A stretch of DNA of 64,000 nt from HK1 sp965215295 (GTDB lineage Bacteria; Pseudomonadota; Gammaproteobacteria; HK1), in assembly GCA_965215295.1 (NCBI GenBank), contig OZ244045.1:434001-498000 (forward strand), written 5' to 3'. Position 1 is the first letter of the stretch; each line of letters opens with the position of its first letter. Position numbers and translations under genes: made by a program. Below the pieces are notes generated by a model. The model had not been told where the DNA came from, did not search any database, and saw only the letters and a program-made list of their open reading frames with translations. Of this stretch, positions 15,103 through 23,755 are shown piece by piece.

Positions 15103-17112
15103 ATGAGCGGTAACGCTCTCGTACCCACCGTGTTCGGCATCATCGGCCTTGCCGTGGCTTGGTTCATCTACCGGCAGGTCAAAAAGTTCCCCGCCGGCGA
15201 GGACAAGGTCGCGGAAATCGCCGAGGCGATCCACCGCGGCGCCATGGTGTTCATGCGGCGCGAGTACAAGATGCTCACGCTGTTCTGCCTGGCCCTCATC
15301 GTCGTTCTGTGGTTCACGCTCGGCACCGGGACCGCGTTCGCGTTCCTCGTCGGCGCGCTGTGCTCGGCCGGCGCCGGCTACATCGGCATGAGCACCGCAA
15401 CCCGCGCGAACGTGCGCACCACCACCGCGGCGCATGCGAGCAGCGCCGCCGACGCGCTCACCGTCGCGTTCTTCGGCGGCTCGATCATGGGCCTCGCGGT
15501 CGCGTCCCTCGGACTGTTCGGCCTCGGCATCCTCTACCTGATGTTCGGGGGCGATCCGGAGACCGCACATACCATCCACGGCTTCGGAATGGGCGCATCC
15601 AGCGTCGCGCTGTTCTCGCGCGTCGGCGGCGGCATCTACACCAAGAGCGCGGACGTCGGGGCGGACCTCGTCGGCAAGATCGAAGCCGGAATCCCCGAAG
15701 ACGATCCCCGCAACCCCGGTGTGATCGCGGACAACGTCGGCGACAACGTCGGCGACGTGGCGGGCATGGGCTCGGACATCTTCGAGTCGTATTGCGGCGC
15801 GATGATCGCCACCATCGCCATGGCCTCGACGATGTCCCTCGACGTCATCGGCGGCCTCGGCGCCCGCGAGTCCCTGATGTTCCTGCCGCTCGGACTCGCC
15901 TCCCTCGGGCTGCTGTGCTCCATCGCCGGCATCATGATGGTGCGCCAGTTCGCGGGCAACAAGCCGGAAGTGGCGTTGCGCACCGGCACCATCGGGGCCA
16001 CCGTCCTGTTCATCCTCCTGTCGTTCTACGTCATCACCGAGATGATCGGCGTCGACTGGAGGGTGTGGTGGGCAGTGGTCGCGGGCGCGATCGGAGGCAT
16101 CGTGATCGGGCTGGTGACCGAGTACTTCACCTCCGGCCGCCCGGTGCGCGAGATCGCCCGCTCGGGCGAGACCGGGCCGGCGACGGTCATTATCGCGGGC
16201 CTCTCCGTCGGGATGCGCTCGGTCACGATTCCGCTCCTGACCATCTGCGCGATCATCGCGGTGTCGAGCGAGCTGGTCGGTCTCTACGGCGTCGGGGTGG
16301 CCGCGGTCGGCATGCTCGCGACGGTCGGAATCACGATGGCGATCGACGCCTACGGTCCGGTGGCGGACAACGCGGGGGGGATCGCGGAGATGGGCGGCCT
16401 GGGCAAGGAGACTCGCGCCATCACCGACTCCCTCGACGAGCTCGGCAACACCACCGCGGCGATCGGCAAGGGCTTCGCGATCGGCGCCGCCGCCCTGGCC
16501 GCGCTGGCGATCATCACCGCATTCATCGAGACCGTCAGCGCCCATCACTCGGACTTCCGGCTCGAGCTCAACAACCCCCACGTGCTCATCGGCATCTTCA
16601 TCGGCGGCGTCATCCCGTTCTATCTCGGGGCGCTGACGATGGACGCGGTGGGGAAGGCGGCGTTCGAGATGATCAACGAGATCCGCCGGCAGTTCCGCGA
16701 GATTCCGGGCCTGCTGGAAGGCAAGGCCGAGCCCGACACCGAACGCTGCGTGGACATCGCCACCGGAGCGGCGCTGCGCAAGATGATCCTCCCCGGCGTG
16801 ATCGCGGTCGCCGCGCCGTGGGTGGTCGGGTTCGGCATCAGCGCCGAAGCGCTGGGCGGGATGCTGGGCGGCGCGCTGCTCGGCTGTGTGCTCCTCGCCC
16901 TTACCATGGCGAACGCCGGCGGCGCTTGGGACAACGCCAAGAAGTACGTCGAGAAGGGACACCACGGGGGCAAGGGCTCGGAGACCCATCACGCCACGGT
17001 AGTGGGCGATACCGTCGGCGATCCGTTCAAGGACACTTCGGGTCCCTCGATGAACATCCTGATCAACGTGATGGCCATCGTGAGCCTGGTGATCGCGCCG
17101 CTTCTGAGCTGA
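15103..17112 (+). CDS. hppA: Membrane-bound ion-translocating pyrophosphatase
   Basis: 669 aa, many hydrophobic helices. It carries the PPase substrate-site motifs DVGADLVGK and DNVGDNVGD, whose acidic residues bind Mg-PPi, and the C-terminal DTVGDPFKDTSGPS. It hydrolyses PPi and pumps ions across the inner membrane. The segment GNTTAAIGKG has Ala where K+-independent enzymes have Lys (GNTTKA), so I predict a K+-stimulated enzyme. H+ versus Na+ pumping cannot be decided by eye. The ATG is preceded by AGGGAGG at good spacing; the longer upstream frame from 15022 is unlikely. A PPi-type phosphofructokinase gene occurs 33 kb away. Confidence 0.95.
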   Translation: MSGNALVPTVFGIIGLAVAWFIYRQVKKFPAGEDKVAEIAEAIHRGAMVFMRREYKMLTLFCLALIVVLWFTLGTGTAFAFLVGALCSAGAGYIGMSTATRANVRTTTAAHASSAADALTVAFFGGSIMGLAVASLGLFGLGILYLMFGGDPETAHTIHGFGMGASSVALFSRVGGGIYTKSADVGADLVGKIEAGIPEDDPRNPGVIADNVGDNVGDVAGMGSDIFESYCGAMIATIAMASTMSLDVIGGLGARESLMFLPLGLASLGLLCSIAGIMMVRQFAGNKPEVALRTGTIGATVLFILLSFYVITEMIGVDWRVWWAVVAGAIGGIVIGLVTEYFTSGRPVREIARSGETGPATVIIAGLSVGMRSVTIPLLTICAIIAVSSELVGLYGVGVAAVGMLATVGITMAIDAYGPVADNAGGIAEMGGLGKETRAITDSLDELGNTTAAIGKGFAIGAAALAALAIITAFIETVSAHHSDFRLELNNPHVLIGIFIGGVIPFYLGALTMDAVGKAAFEMINEIRRQFREIPGLLEGKAEPDTERCVDIATGAALRKMILPGVIAVAAPWVVGFGISAEALGGMLGGALLGCVLLALTMANAGGAWDNAKKYVEKGHHGGKGSETHHATVVGDTVGDPFKDTSGPSMNILINVMAIVSLVIAPLLS

Positions 17113-17233
17113 GGCCGCGCCGGAGGAGCGATCCGGCGGGAAATCCGGGTTGCCGGACCCGGGCGACAGGCGGGGAGGGCCGACGGACAAGCCGCCAGTC
17201 CGTCCGGCCCCCGGAGTCGCCTCGAAGGAAGCC

Positions 17234-18004
17234 ATGTTCGAGCGTCTGCACAAGACCATCGGAGCCCATGCGCTCGCGGCGTGGCCGGAAACGGTCTGCG
17301 GGGCGGTATACGGTGACGAGGGTTCGTGCGTCTATCGTCCCCTCGCCGATGTCGCCGACAGCTCACGCCTGCATTTTCGCCTGGACGCGGAAGTGCCCGG
17401 AGCGCTGGAAGCGGCGCACGGGAAGCTGGCGGCGGTGGTGATCTCGCATCCCCGTCCCGAGAAGGTGACGGCGGCCGACGGGTTTCTCCATACTCCGAGC
17501 GCGGCCGAGATGCGCGCGCAGCTCGCCCTCGCAGTGCCTTTCGGGGTCGCGGTCTGCGACCGGACTCGCGTCGTCGATCTCTTCTGGTTCGGCGACGCCT
17601 GCCCGATGCAGCCTCTGCAGGGCAGACCCTTCCGCCACGGAGTGACGGACTGCTACTCCATCATCCGCGACTGGTTCCGTCTGGAACGTGAGGTCGTGCT
17701 GCGCGAGTTCCCGCGGGACTGGAACTGGTGGCTCGAAGGACAGGACCTGTACGAGACGGGGTTCGCGCAGACGGGCTTCCGGCCGGTCGCGCCGGAAGAG
17801 GCCGGCGAGGAGGGCGACGTGGTGCTGTTCCGGATGCGCTCCAAGGTGCCCAACCACGGAGGGGTGCTGCTCGGTGACGGCCGGATGCTCCATCATCCGG
17901 GCTCGGTCCGGCCCTACGACCCCATGCGGGTCAGCCACGTCGTTCCCATGGAGCGGTGGGCGCGCCACGCCACCCACTGGATTCGCTACGGTTCGCCCGG
18001 CTGA
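17234..18004 (+). CDS. Phage-tail-K-like peptidase: degenerate JAMM plus NlpC/P60 domains
   Basis: 256 aa. The C-terminal half is an NlpC/P60 cysteine peptidase: catalytic Cys in RHGVTDCYSIIRDWF (about residue 141) and His in PNHGGVLLGDGRMLHH. The N-terminal half resembles the JAMM/Mov34 domain that precedes NlpC/P60 in lambda tail assembly protein K. It has ISHPRPEK and PSAAEMRAQ, but lacks the full HxH...D zinc set. In phages this protein acts at the tail tip and may cut peptidoglycan. No other tail genes are nearby. ATG 17234 is preceded by GAAGGAAG. It stands alone, 121 bp after hppA, possibly a stray phage gene. Confidence 0.75.
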   Translation: MFERLHKTIGAHALAAWPETVCGAVYGDEGSCVYRPLADVADSSRLHFRLDAEVPGALEAAHGKLAAVVISHPRPEKVTAADGFLHTPSAAEMRAQLALAVPFGVAVCDRTRVVDLFWFGDACPMQPLQGRPFRHGVTDCYSIIRDWFRLEREVVLREFPRDWNWWLEGQDLYETGFAQTGFRPVAPEEAGEEGDVVLFRMRSKVPNHGGVLLGDGRMLHHPGSVRPYDPMRVSHVVPMERWARHATHWIRYGSPG

Positions 18005-18015
18005 CCTTGGCCGCA

Positions 18016-18852
18016 TCAAGCCGATTGCGGTGGCCGTGAGCCCGCCGCCGGCGCGCGGGGCGTGTCCTTCGATTGCCGGAACGTCTCGAGTACGTATCGG
18101 TGCCACTCGGACGAGTAGACCGCATCGTGCAGGGTCAGTCGTTCCGGGGCGGTCTCGTAGAGCCCGCAGTGCAGCATGTTGCTCCGGTAGATGACGAGGT
18201 CGCCGGGACCCGCCTCCAGGTTCACCGCATCGCATCGTCTCAGCCCGGCGATCAGCTCGTGCCGGTACCGATCGACCTCGTCGGGGGGGAGGGGACGGGT
18301 CTGGCAGTCCGCGTAGCGGGCGCGCGCCCGCACCATGCGGGCCTCGTCCTCGCGGTCGTCCCGCCGGTGCGAGCCCGGCACGAGCCAGAAGCTCGTGTCC
18401 GGGAGCAGAGGAATGTTGACCTGGTTGAACAGCCTCGGGTCCGACGCCCGCGCCTGCCAGGCTTCGAGATCGAGACTGGACATGAAGTCGCGGTAGTCCC
18501 GGTGCAGCCCCGTCGACCACCAGTGCTCGAGCGGCTCGATCAGGAGGGCGGTGAGCTGCAGATCGCGCGACATCCTGGGGGCGGGCTCGATGTGCGCCCC
18601 GAAGATCGCGTCGAGGATCCGGTCGAGGCCGGGGTGGTCGTAGAGCTCCGCGATCCAGCCCGGGTCCTTCACCGCCGCGCAGCGCTGGAGCGGCTGGACG
18701 CGCTGGACGTTGCGGTTGCCGGTCTGGTGCCGGACCCATGCCGGCAGGTGCCGGACCGCTTCGATGGCCGCGGCGACCTCCTCCCTCCCGAACACCCCTT
18801 CGAGATGGATGAAGCCGTCTTCGAAATAGCGATCGTGCAGGTTCGGCGTCAC
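18016..18852 (-). CDS. Phytanoyl-CoA dioxygenase (PhyH)-family Fe(II)/2OG oxygenase
   Basis: 278 aa, soluble. The facial triad is visible: His and Asp in GLHRDYRDFM, distal His in SNMLHCGLYE, followed by an Arg in APERLTLHDAV able to hold 2-oxoglutarate. PhyH enzymes hydroxylate or halogenate small molecules and peptide-like substrates. GTG 18852 is the start, with GGAGGAG upstream. It lies 61 bp after the first cyclodehydratase gene on the same strand, so it probably ends that transcript and modifies the peptide product. A 34-bp piece of this gene (18655-18688) recurs at 23848-23881, showing that it took part in the local rearrangement. Confidence 0.85.
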   Translation of the reverse strand: MTPNLHDRYFEDGFIHLEGVFGREEVAAAIEAVRHLPAWVRHQTGNRNVQRVQPLQRCAAVKDPGWIAELYDHPGLDRILDAIFGAHIEPAPRMSRDLQLTALLIEPLEHWWSTGLHRDYRDFMSSLDLEAWQARASDPRLFNQVNIPLLPDTSFWLVPGSHRRDDREDEARMVRARARYADCQTRPLPPDEVDRYRHELIAGLRRCDAVNLEAGPGDLVIYRSNMLHCGLYETAPERLTLHDAVYSSEWHRYVLETFRQSKDTPRAPAAGSRPPQSA

Positions 18853-18913
18853 GGCATGGCTCCTCCGCCGACAGGTACGAGGCGTCCGTCCTGGCCGGGC
18901 CACCGGGTTCCGA

Positions 18914-21265
18914 TCAGATGAACACCGCGACCGGGTTGAGGTCGGCCTCGGCGGTGGGCTCATCGAGCCATCCCAGCGTGACCGGCACGTCGTACAGCCG
19001 CCCCGGGCCGGTCCGTTTCCAGAAGGGGCGCATGCCCGGCACGATTGTCTTCGTGACCGGCATCCCGATGTCCGGCCGCGTCTGGTCGAGCACCAGGAAC
19101 TCCATCCCCTTGCGCTCGACCAGGGCCCGGCAGTACTCCACGTCGTCGCGCGTATCGCCCGTCTCGGGGACCGGGTAGTCGGCCTTGCCGCGGGTCGCCG
19201 CCCCGGGCTTCGGCGCCAGCCAGGGGTTGTCCGCGAGCTTCGCGGTCCGCCACCACCACAGGGACTCGGGGTCGTCCCACAGGTACCCGGTCCCGTCCGC
19301 CGCCGCCGTGCGTACACCGCCGAAGTACTGGTTCAGCTCGCACATCGCCCGCAAGGCGGCGATATGAGGGTCGAAGTGGGCGCCGGCCGAGAACAGGATG
19401 TCCTCGGCCTCCTTGTCGGTGCGGCGCGAGACGGCGGCGAAGACCGGGATGCCGAGGTCGTTGGTGAGGTCCAGCATCCACAGGTCGTGGCGCCAGGCGG
19501 CGTAGTAGTCGCGCGCGCCCGAGAGGTAGGGGTCGTCGAAGCTCGCCAGGTCCACCTCCGGGAGCGCTACCCGGTTGTACCACCAGCACGAGAAGGCGTC
19601 GCGCTCGGCCAGCTCGAAGAACCCCTGCAGGATCGCCTCCTCGAGGGTATTGCCGGCCGCGCAACCGTTCGAGTCCGGCAAGCAGTAGACGACCCCGCCC
19701 ACCGTCGGGGTGGAGTAGTAGAGCATGGAGGTCGGCAGGTAGCGGTGCCGCCCGGCGGTGAGCGACCACACCGGGGTCCAGTCCATCTCGACCTCGGGGT
19801 CGAAGCGCGCCGGCACGTGGTTGAAGCGCGAGCCGAGCGCGTTGAGCGCGTCGGCGTTCTCGTACTGCGCCTCGCTGTAGAGCTGGACCTCGTTCGGGTG
19901 CAGCGCCTCGCCCGGTGCGAAGTCCGAGAAGCGCGCCCGGCGGCGGATCTCGTCGCCGTGATAGACGCCGGAGTAGCGCTCCACCGCCTCGCACAGCGCG
20001 CTCGCCTCGGCCTGCTCGTCGGTGCTTCCCTTGCCCGAGCTCTTGGTGCGGATGCTGCTGCGCAGCAGGTACAGGCTGTCGGCCTGGAGGGCGAGGTTGC
20101 TCCCCGCCCAGTACACGTGCAGCCAGGGGTCGGTCTGGTCGGTGACGCGCAGGAGCCGGGTCACCACCCCGCTGAGCGGGTCCACGAGATGGCGGTACCG
20201 GCGCACCGTCTCCTGCGGCGGGACCGAGCGCATGCCGCCGCTGTTGTGGACCGGCTTCGGGCTCGGCCCCAGCACCACCGGCGCCGCTGGGCGGTCCGCG
20301 CGATGCAGCGCCTCGTCGCCACAGGCGAGGCACTGCGGACGCCGCGAGACCGGGTGGTAGCCGCCCGCCATGCCGACGCAGTCGAGCGAGATTGCGTGCC
20401 CGTGCAGCGGTGCGTGGTCGCCGAGGACGACCCATCGGGCGATCTCGGTGGCCGCGAGTCCGTACATGGCATCGGTGAAGGCAGGGACCGCGGCGCGCGG
20501 GACCACGGCGGCGTCTTCTCCGCCGGTGATGCGCAGGAAGTTCTCGACCTCGCGGTTGCTGCGGATGCGGTGGGCGAAGCAGGCCCAGCACGGCCCGCCC
20601 TGCGCCGGGCGGAACACCGGGCCGAACAGCGGCCAGACCCCGTGCGGCTTGACCGGGAGCCAGGGAGTCCCGCAGGCGAGGTGGCGCCGGTTGGTCGCGG
20701 CGTGCCGCTCGTCGAGGTAGTCGGTGGTGACCACGGCGACGAGGGTCGGGTCGGCCTCCGCCGCGGGCGCCACGCACAGGCCCGTCGTGCGAAGGGCCGT
20801 GGCGAGGCGTGCGTCGTCGCCGCTGACCGCCACCCGTGCCTCGCGCAGCCGCTCTTCCGCCCACCGGGGGGAGGCGCCGAGGGTGCACCAGAACGCGGCC
20901 GCGGCCCTGTCCATGTCGAACGCGGCCGAGACGAGGTGCCCTTTGGTCGCCATCGAGACCAGCACGGTCTGGACCGCGAGGGTCGTGTACGCCTCCGCGA
21001 GCGCGGCCACGATCTCGTGGCGCGAACGCACGCCGTCGATCAGGGGCAGGAGGTCGACGTAGAGCCGGCCGTACAGGAGGGTGTTGGAAGTCTCGGAGAC
21101 CAGCAGCACCGCGTCGTTGCCGGCCGGACGAACGTCGAGGTGCGGGGCGACCGTGGGCACCTCGACGATGCCGCGGTCGGCGCGGGTGGTGCGGAGCAAC
21201 GCCGAAGACTGGCCGAAGGAGCCCGATGCCGCCCGCTGCGGCATCGGCTCAGGAGCTTCCTTCAT
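18914..21265 (-). CDS. Fused E1-like/YcaO azoline cyclodehydratase, copy 1
   Basis: 783 aa. Residues 1-340 form the leader-binding/E1-like part. It includes a zinc site made of two CxxC pairs, PCWACF (C226, C229) and QCLACG (C312, C315), as in TruD/PatD-type fused cyclodehydratases. Residues 345-783 are the YcaO domain, which uses ATP to activate backbone amides and convert Cys/Ser/Thr to azolines; the nucleotide-site glutamates lie in STDEQAEASALCEAVERYSG and EEAILQGFFELAER. The C-terminus is NPVAVFI rather than the proline-rich tail of some YcaOs. By eye it differs from copy 2 at about 15 residues. ATG 21265. It lies downstream of copy A precursors and 61 bp before the PhyH oxygenase. Confidence 0.93.
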   Translation of the reverse strand: MKEAPEPMPQRAASGSFGQSSALLRTTRADRGIVEVPTVAPHLDVRPAGNDAVLLVSETSNTLLYGRLYVDLLPLIDGVRSRHEIVAALAEAYTTLAVQTVLVSMATKGHLVSAAFDMDRAAAAFWCTLGASPRWAEERLREARVAVSGDDARLATALRTTGLCVAPAAEADPTLVAVVTTDYLDERHAATNRRHLACGTPWLPVKPHGVWPLFGPVFRPAQGGPCWACFAHRIRSNREVENFLRITGGEDAAVVPRAAVPAFTDAMYGLAATEIARWVVLGDHAPLHGHAISLDCVGMAGGYHPVSRRPQCLACGDEALHRADRPAAPVVLGPSPKPVHNSGGMRSVPPQETVRRYRHLVDPLSGVVTRLLRVTDQTDPWLHVYWAGSNLALQADSLYLLRSSIRTKSSGKGSTDEQAEASALCEAVERYSGVYHGDEIRRRARFSDFAPGEALHPNEVQLYSEAQYENADALNALGSRFNHVPARFDPEVEMDWTPVWSLTAGRHRYLPTSMLYYSTPTVGGVVYCLPDSNGCAAGNTLEEAILQGFFELAERDAFSCWWYNRVALPEVDLASFDDPYLSGARDYYAAWRHDLWMLDLTNDLGIPVFAAVSRRTDKEAEDILFSAGAHFDPHIAALRAMCELNQYFGGVRTAAADGTGYLWDDPESLWWWRTAKLADNPWLAPKPGAATRGKADYPVPETGDTRDDVEYCRALVERKGMEFLVLDQTRPDIGMPVTKTIVPGMRPFWKRTGPGRLYDVPVTLGWLDEPTAEADLNPVAVFI

Positions 21266-21401
21266 GACAGGTCCGTCCCTGACCCGGGGAGGGGGGAGCG
21301 ACCGCCCGGCCCGGCCTCCCGGCGGCGGGCCTGCGTCGTTCCTCGTCCGTGCCGCTTCCCGGCCTCCTCGTGCGTGCAGAGCGCGTGCCCCCGGGCGTGC
21401 G

Positions 21402-21791
21402 TCAGCCCGGTGGGCCGGCGGAACCCGCCGAGCCTGCCGAAGAGAAGCACGAGGCCAGAGACACGCACGCTATGCTCCCCACCGAGCTGGCGGTTCCGGC
21501 CGTCGAGCCGCCGGCCACCGCGGACAGGATCTCGTCCGACACCTCGGTGTTCGGGTCGGGAGGCATGACCACGTGAAAGGTGTCGGTGGTGTTGGCCACG
21601 ATCCGGGTGTCGACACCGGGCGCCACCGTGATCCCGAGATCCGGGAGGAAGTCCGCGACATCGCCGCCATCGATCCGCGACCGCAGATCGGCGTCGTTTC
21701 AATACCGATCGGCGAGTGCCTCGAAGGCGGGGGCATGGAGCTTCAGCTTCTCGACCTGCTCCGGGGTGAAGGACGAGGTCAATGGTTGCAT
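21402..21791 (-). pseudogene. NHLP-leader precursor peptide with in-frame stop
   Basis: ATG 21791 starts MQPLTSSFTPEQVEKL and continues to ALADRY, where TGA at 21701-21699 interrupts. The paralogues have CGA (Arg) there, in RYRNDADLRSRIDGG, so a single C-to-T change explains it. After the stop the frame continues intact for about 100 codons: leader end TFHVVMPPDPNTEVSDEI, AVAGG cleavage site and a Ser/Ala/Gly core with two Cys. As it stands the peptide is truncated after about 30 residues. Read-through or an internal start could rescue it, but no good start is seen. Its relative in copy B is 31166-31558. Confidence 0.85.
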
Positions 21792-21928
21792 GTCATCGCT
21801 CTCCCGTTGTCGCTGTGAGCGTGGCTCCTCCCCTTGGGCCAGCACAATCCGCTCTGTCCGTCAGGCCGCCGGCCGGCGGCCTGAGCAGGGCTGCGTCGAG
21901 GACGGCTTCAAAGGACGACGCTCCGAAC

Positions 21929-22189
21929 TCACCGCATGGGGGCGGGAAGCACGATGTGCAGAAGGTTCTCCGTGTTGAACAACAGCTTGACCTCTGCGCC
22001 GTCCGGGATGTCGAACCCCTCACCCTTGAGCACTCCGGTGGGGTCCGCGTCCATCGCCGCCTTGAAGTCGGGATCGCCGTAGTAATTGGCCACGACGTCC
22101 GCGTACACCTGCTGGTTGTGCTCGATCTGCTCCGGGGTCAGGTTCTCCAGCAGTGCGTCGATATTGGAACTCTCTTTGGCCACTGTCAT
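21929..22189 (-). CDS. Leader-only NHLP-like protein, copy A
   Basis: 86 aa. It resembles the nitrile-hydratase-alpha-like leader (YGDPDFKAAMDADPTGVL, IPDGAEVKLLFNTENLLHIV) but ends at LPAPMR, just where other leaders go on to LSDEALSMVAGG and the core. It therefore has no protease site and no substrate residues. The protein sequence is identical to the copy at 31695-31955. ATG 22189 has AGGAG 6 nt upstream. It may be a helper: a free leader that activates the modification enzymes in trans, a chaperone, or a decoy. It might alternatively be a relic, but the preserved identity and good ribosome binding site argue against that. Confidence 0.8.
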   Translation of the reverse strand: MTVAKESSNIDALLENLTPEQIEHNQQVYADVVANYYGDPDFKAAMDADPTGVLKGEGFDIPDGAEVKLLFNTENLLHIVLPAPMR

Positions 22190-22247
22190 GTACTCCTGGC
22201 TGATGTCGTGTGGAGGTTCTCAGTGTACTACGCAGTCCGTACGCCAA

Positions 22248-22634
22248 TCAGCTTGCCGAGCCGGCCGTGCCGGCGCTGCTGACCGAGCCGAAGGTGCCAC
22301 AGACGCAACCGGCGCAACCGACGGTCCCCACGGTGCCGGCCGACTTGCCGCCCGCCACCATGGAGAGCGCCTCGTCCGACAGATCGACGTTCGGGTCGGG
22401 GGGCATGGCGACGTGGAAGGTGTCGGGGGTGTTGACGACGATCCGGACCTCGATGCCGGGTGGCGCGACGATTCCGAGCTCCGACAGGGAGTCCACCACG
22501 TCGCCGCCATCGATCCGGGACCGCAGATCGGCGTCGTTTCGATACCGATCGGCGAGCTCGTCATAGACGGGGATGTGGCGCTTCATCTTCTCGATCAACT
22601 CCGGTTCGACTGGTATCCGTGGTGTCTGCGGCAT
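22248..22634 (-). CDS. NHLP-leader RiPP precursor, copy A
   Basis: 128 aa. The leader covers about residues 1-94: YRNDADLRSRIDGGDVVDSL, IEVRIVVNTPDTFHVAMPPD and NVDLSDEALSMVAGG. The double Gly is the expected cut site for the C39 peptidase of the exporter. The core of about 34 residues is rich in Gly, Ala, Ser, Thr and Val, with three Cys in VGCAGCVCGTFG. Cys, Ser and Thr are the substrates of the YcaO enzyme. ATG 22634 is preceded by AGGAGG. Its nearest relative in copy B is 32014-32418, with the same N-terminal pattern (TPRIP.EPEL) but a different core. Confidence 0.88.
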   Translation of the reverse strand: MPQTPRIPVEPELIEKMKRHIPVYDELADRYRNDADLRSRIDGGDVVDSLSELGIVAPPGIEVRIVVNTPDTFHVAMPPDPNVDLSDEALSMVAGGKSAGTVGTVGCAGCVCGTFGSVSSAGTAGSAS

Positions 22635-22691
22635 GGGTCGATCCTCCTGTAGCTGATATCGAGCGCGAATGTCCCGCACAAAGGGGGCGGA

Positions 22692-22799
22692 TCAGGTCGC
22701 GCTACCCGCGGAAGCGGCCGAGCCGACGGTGCCGGACGACTTGCCGCCCGTCACCATGGAGAGCGTCTCGTCCGACGGTTCGGCGTTCGGCCCGGGGGC
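22692..22799 (-). pseudogene. 3' fragment of a precursor gene
   Basis: The - strand reads NAEPSDETLSMVTGG, then a short Ser/Gly/Ala core ending SAASAGSAT and a stop. This is the end of a precursor like 32486-32881, but the leader upstream is missing. The sequence before it (about 22800-22910) is unrelated Pro/Arg-rich reading. It is probably left over from a deletion that joined two precursor genes. Confidence 0.65.
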
Positions 22800-22914
22800 G
22801 GCCACCCCACCGACGGTGCCAGCGGTGCGGCTACCACGTAGCGGGGTCCGTCGGGTGCGGCCACCCCCCGCGGGCGAGCACGCGGCGCATACGGCCGACC
22901 TGCCTCCCGCAATC

Positions 22915-23256
22915 TCATCCAAACTCTTGATATCGCCATTGATGTCGCCAATCGGGAGGTCCGTCGGCGGCCGACTTGCCGCCCGCAACCGCCACCAGCA
23001 TCTCGTCCGACAGCTCGAGGTTCGGATCGGGAGGCATGACCACATGAAAGGTGTCGGCGGTGTTGACAACGATCCGGGCCTCGATACCGGGAGGCAGGAC
23101 GAGTCCGAGAGCGGACAGGGCGTCCTCCACGTCGCCGCCATCGATCCGCGACCGCAGCGCGGCGTCGCTCCGATACCGCTCGGCGAGCGTGTTGAACGCA
23201 GACCTGCGGAGCTTCCATCTCTCGATCTGATCGGGTGTGAATGCCGTGGTTTGCAT
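22915..23256 (-). CDS. NHLP-leader precursor with aberrant core, copy A
   Basis: 113 aa. The leader is well preserved (FTPDQIERWKL, YRSDAALRSRIDGGDVEDAL, TFHVVMPPDPNLELSDEML, AVAGG). The segment after GG is KSAADGPPDWRHQWRYQEFG, without the usual Ser/Thr/Ala/Gly repeats and without Cys. In another frame the same DNA reads IKSLDEIAGGRSAVCAACSP, which looks like a different GG leader end with a Cys core. The gene therefore probably suffered a frameshift or fusion. ATG 23256. Its leader is closest to 33628-34011. It may be made, but is unlikely to give a normal product. Confidence 0.7.
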   Translation of the reverse strand: MQTTAFTPDQIERWKLRRSAFNTLAERYRSDAALRSRIDGGDVEDALSALGLVLPPGIEARIVVNTADTFHVVMPPDPNLELSDEMLVAVAGGKSAADGPPDWRHQWRYQEFG

Positions 23257-23336
23257 CGTGCGTGACTCCCCTGTTCTTGATGGTGCTCGACGTACTGTCC
23301 GACGCCTGCACGCGCCGACTCGCGTCCGCCTTGCCG

Positions 23337-23600
23337 CTACCGGCGTCTGCGCGCCCTCGCTTCGCGCTCCGGTGAGAGGTCCGGGTAGCCGCTCCCGGCC
23401 GCGGGGGCCGTCGGGCTGAACGAGCGATGGCATGACCGAATATGACGGTGTGGCATGGTGCGCTTCTTCTCGCGGTGGGGCCCGGCCTTGTCGCTGTCGC
23501 AACAGGGGCGGACGACACCTCGCTTCCACCGCACCCGCTCGAAGCGGGAGAGGGCGGATTCCCGATCCGGCCAGCGGCTCGTGGCTTTGCCGACGCTCAT
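23337..23600 (-). pseudogene. Internally deleted IS1595-like zinc-ribbon gene, copy A
   Basis: Homologous to 34091-34645 at both ends but lacking about 90 codons after RSCHRSFSPT. The zinc ribbon is also damaged: CPYCGSDKVG has become RPCCDSDKAG and RRQCRSC has become HRHIRSC. It cannot fold as a zinc ribbon and is a decayed copy. It sits in the same place relative to precursors and kinase as its partner in copy B. Confidence 0.75.
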
Positions 23601-23755
23601 GGGAACGCGAAGGTAGCGCTCGTCAATGTCACGGTCAAGCCCCAAACGTGATCATCCCGGCAGCGGATGATCCTCTCGATCCGGCTGGCCGCGGGTTCGG
23701 GTCCAGGTCTCGTCGCCCGCGCCGGCGAGCCCGGACGCGGCGGCAGTGCCCGTTC

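Noticed and set aside
14836..17259. Extension of the FAD oxidase frame to 1234 codons on the - strand
   Set aside because: The added part is the mirror of hppA; the oxidase has a good ATG at 14835.
19364..21568. Long + strand frame, also seen at 28786-31206
   Set aside because: Antisense of the duplicated cyclodehydratase genes; repeated only because the real genes are repeated.
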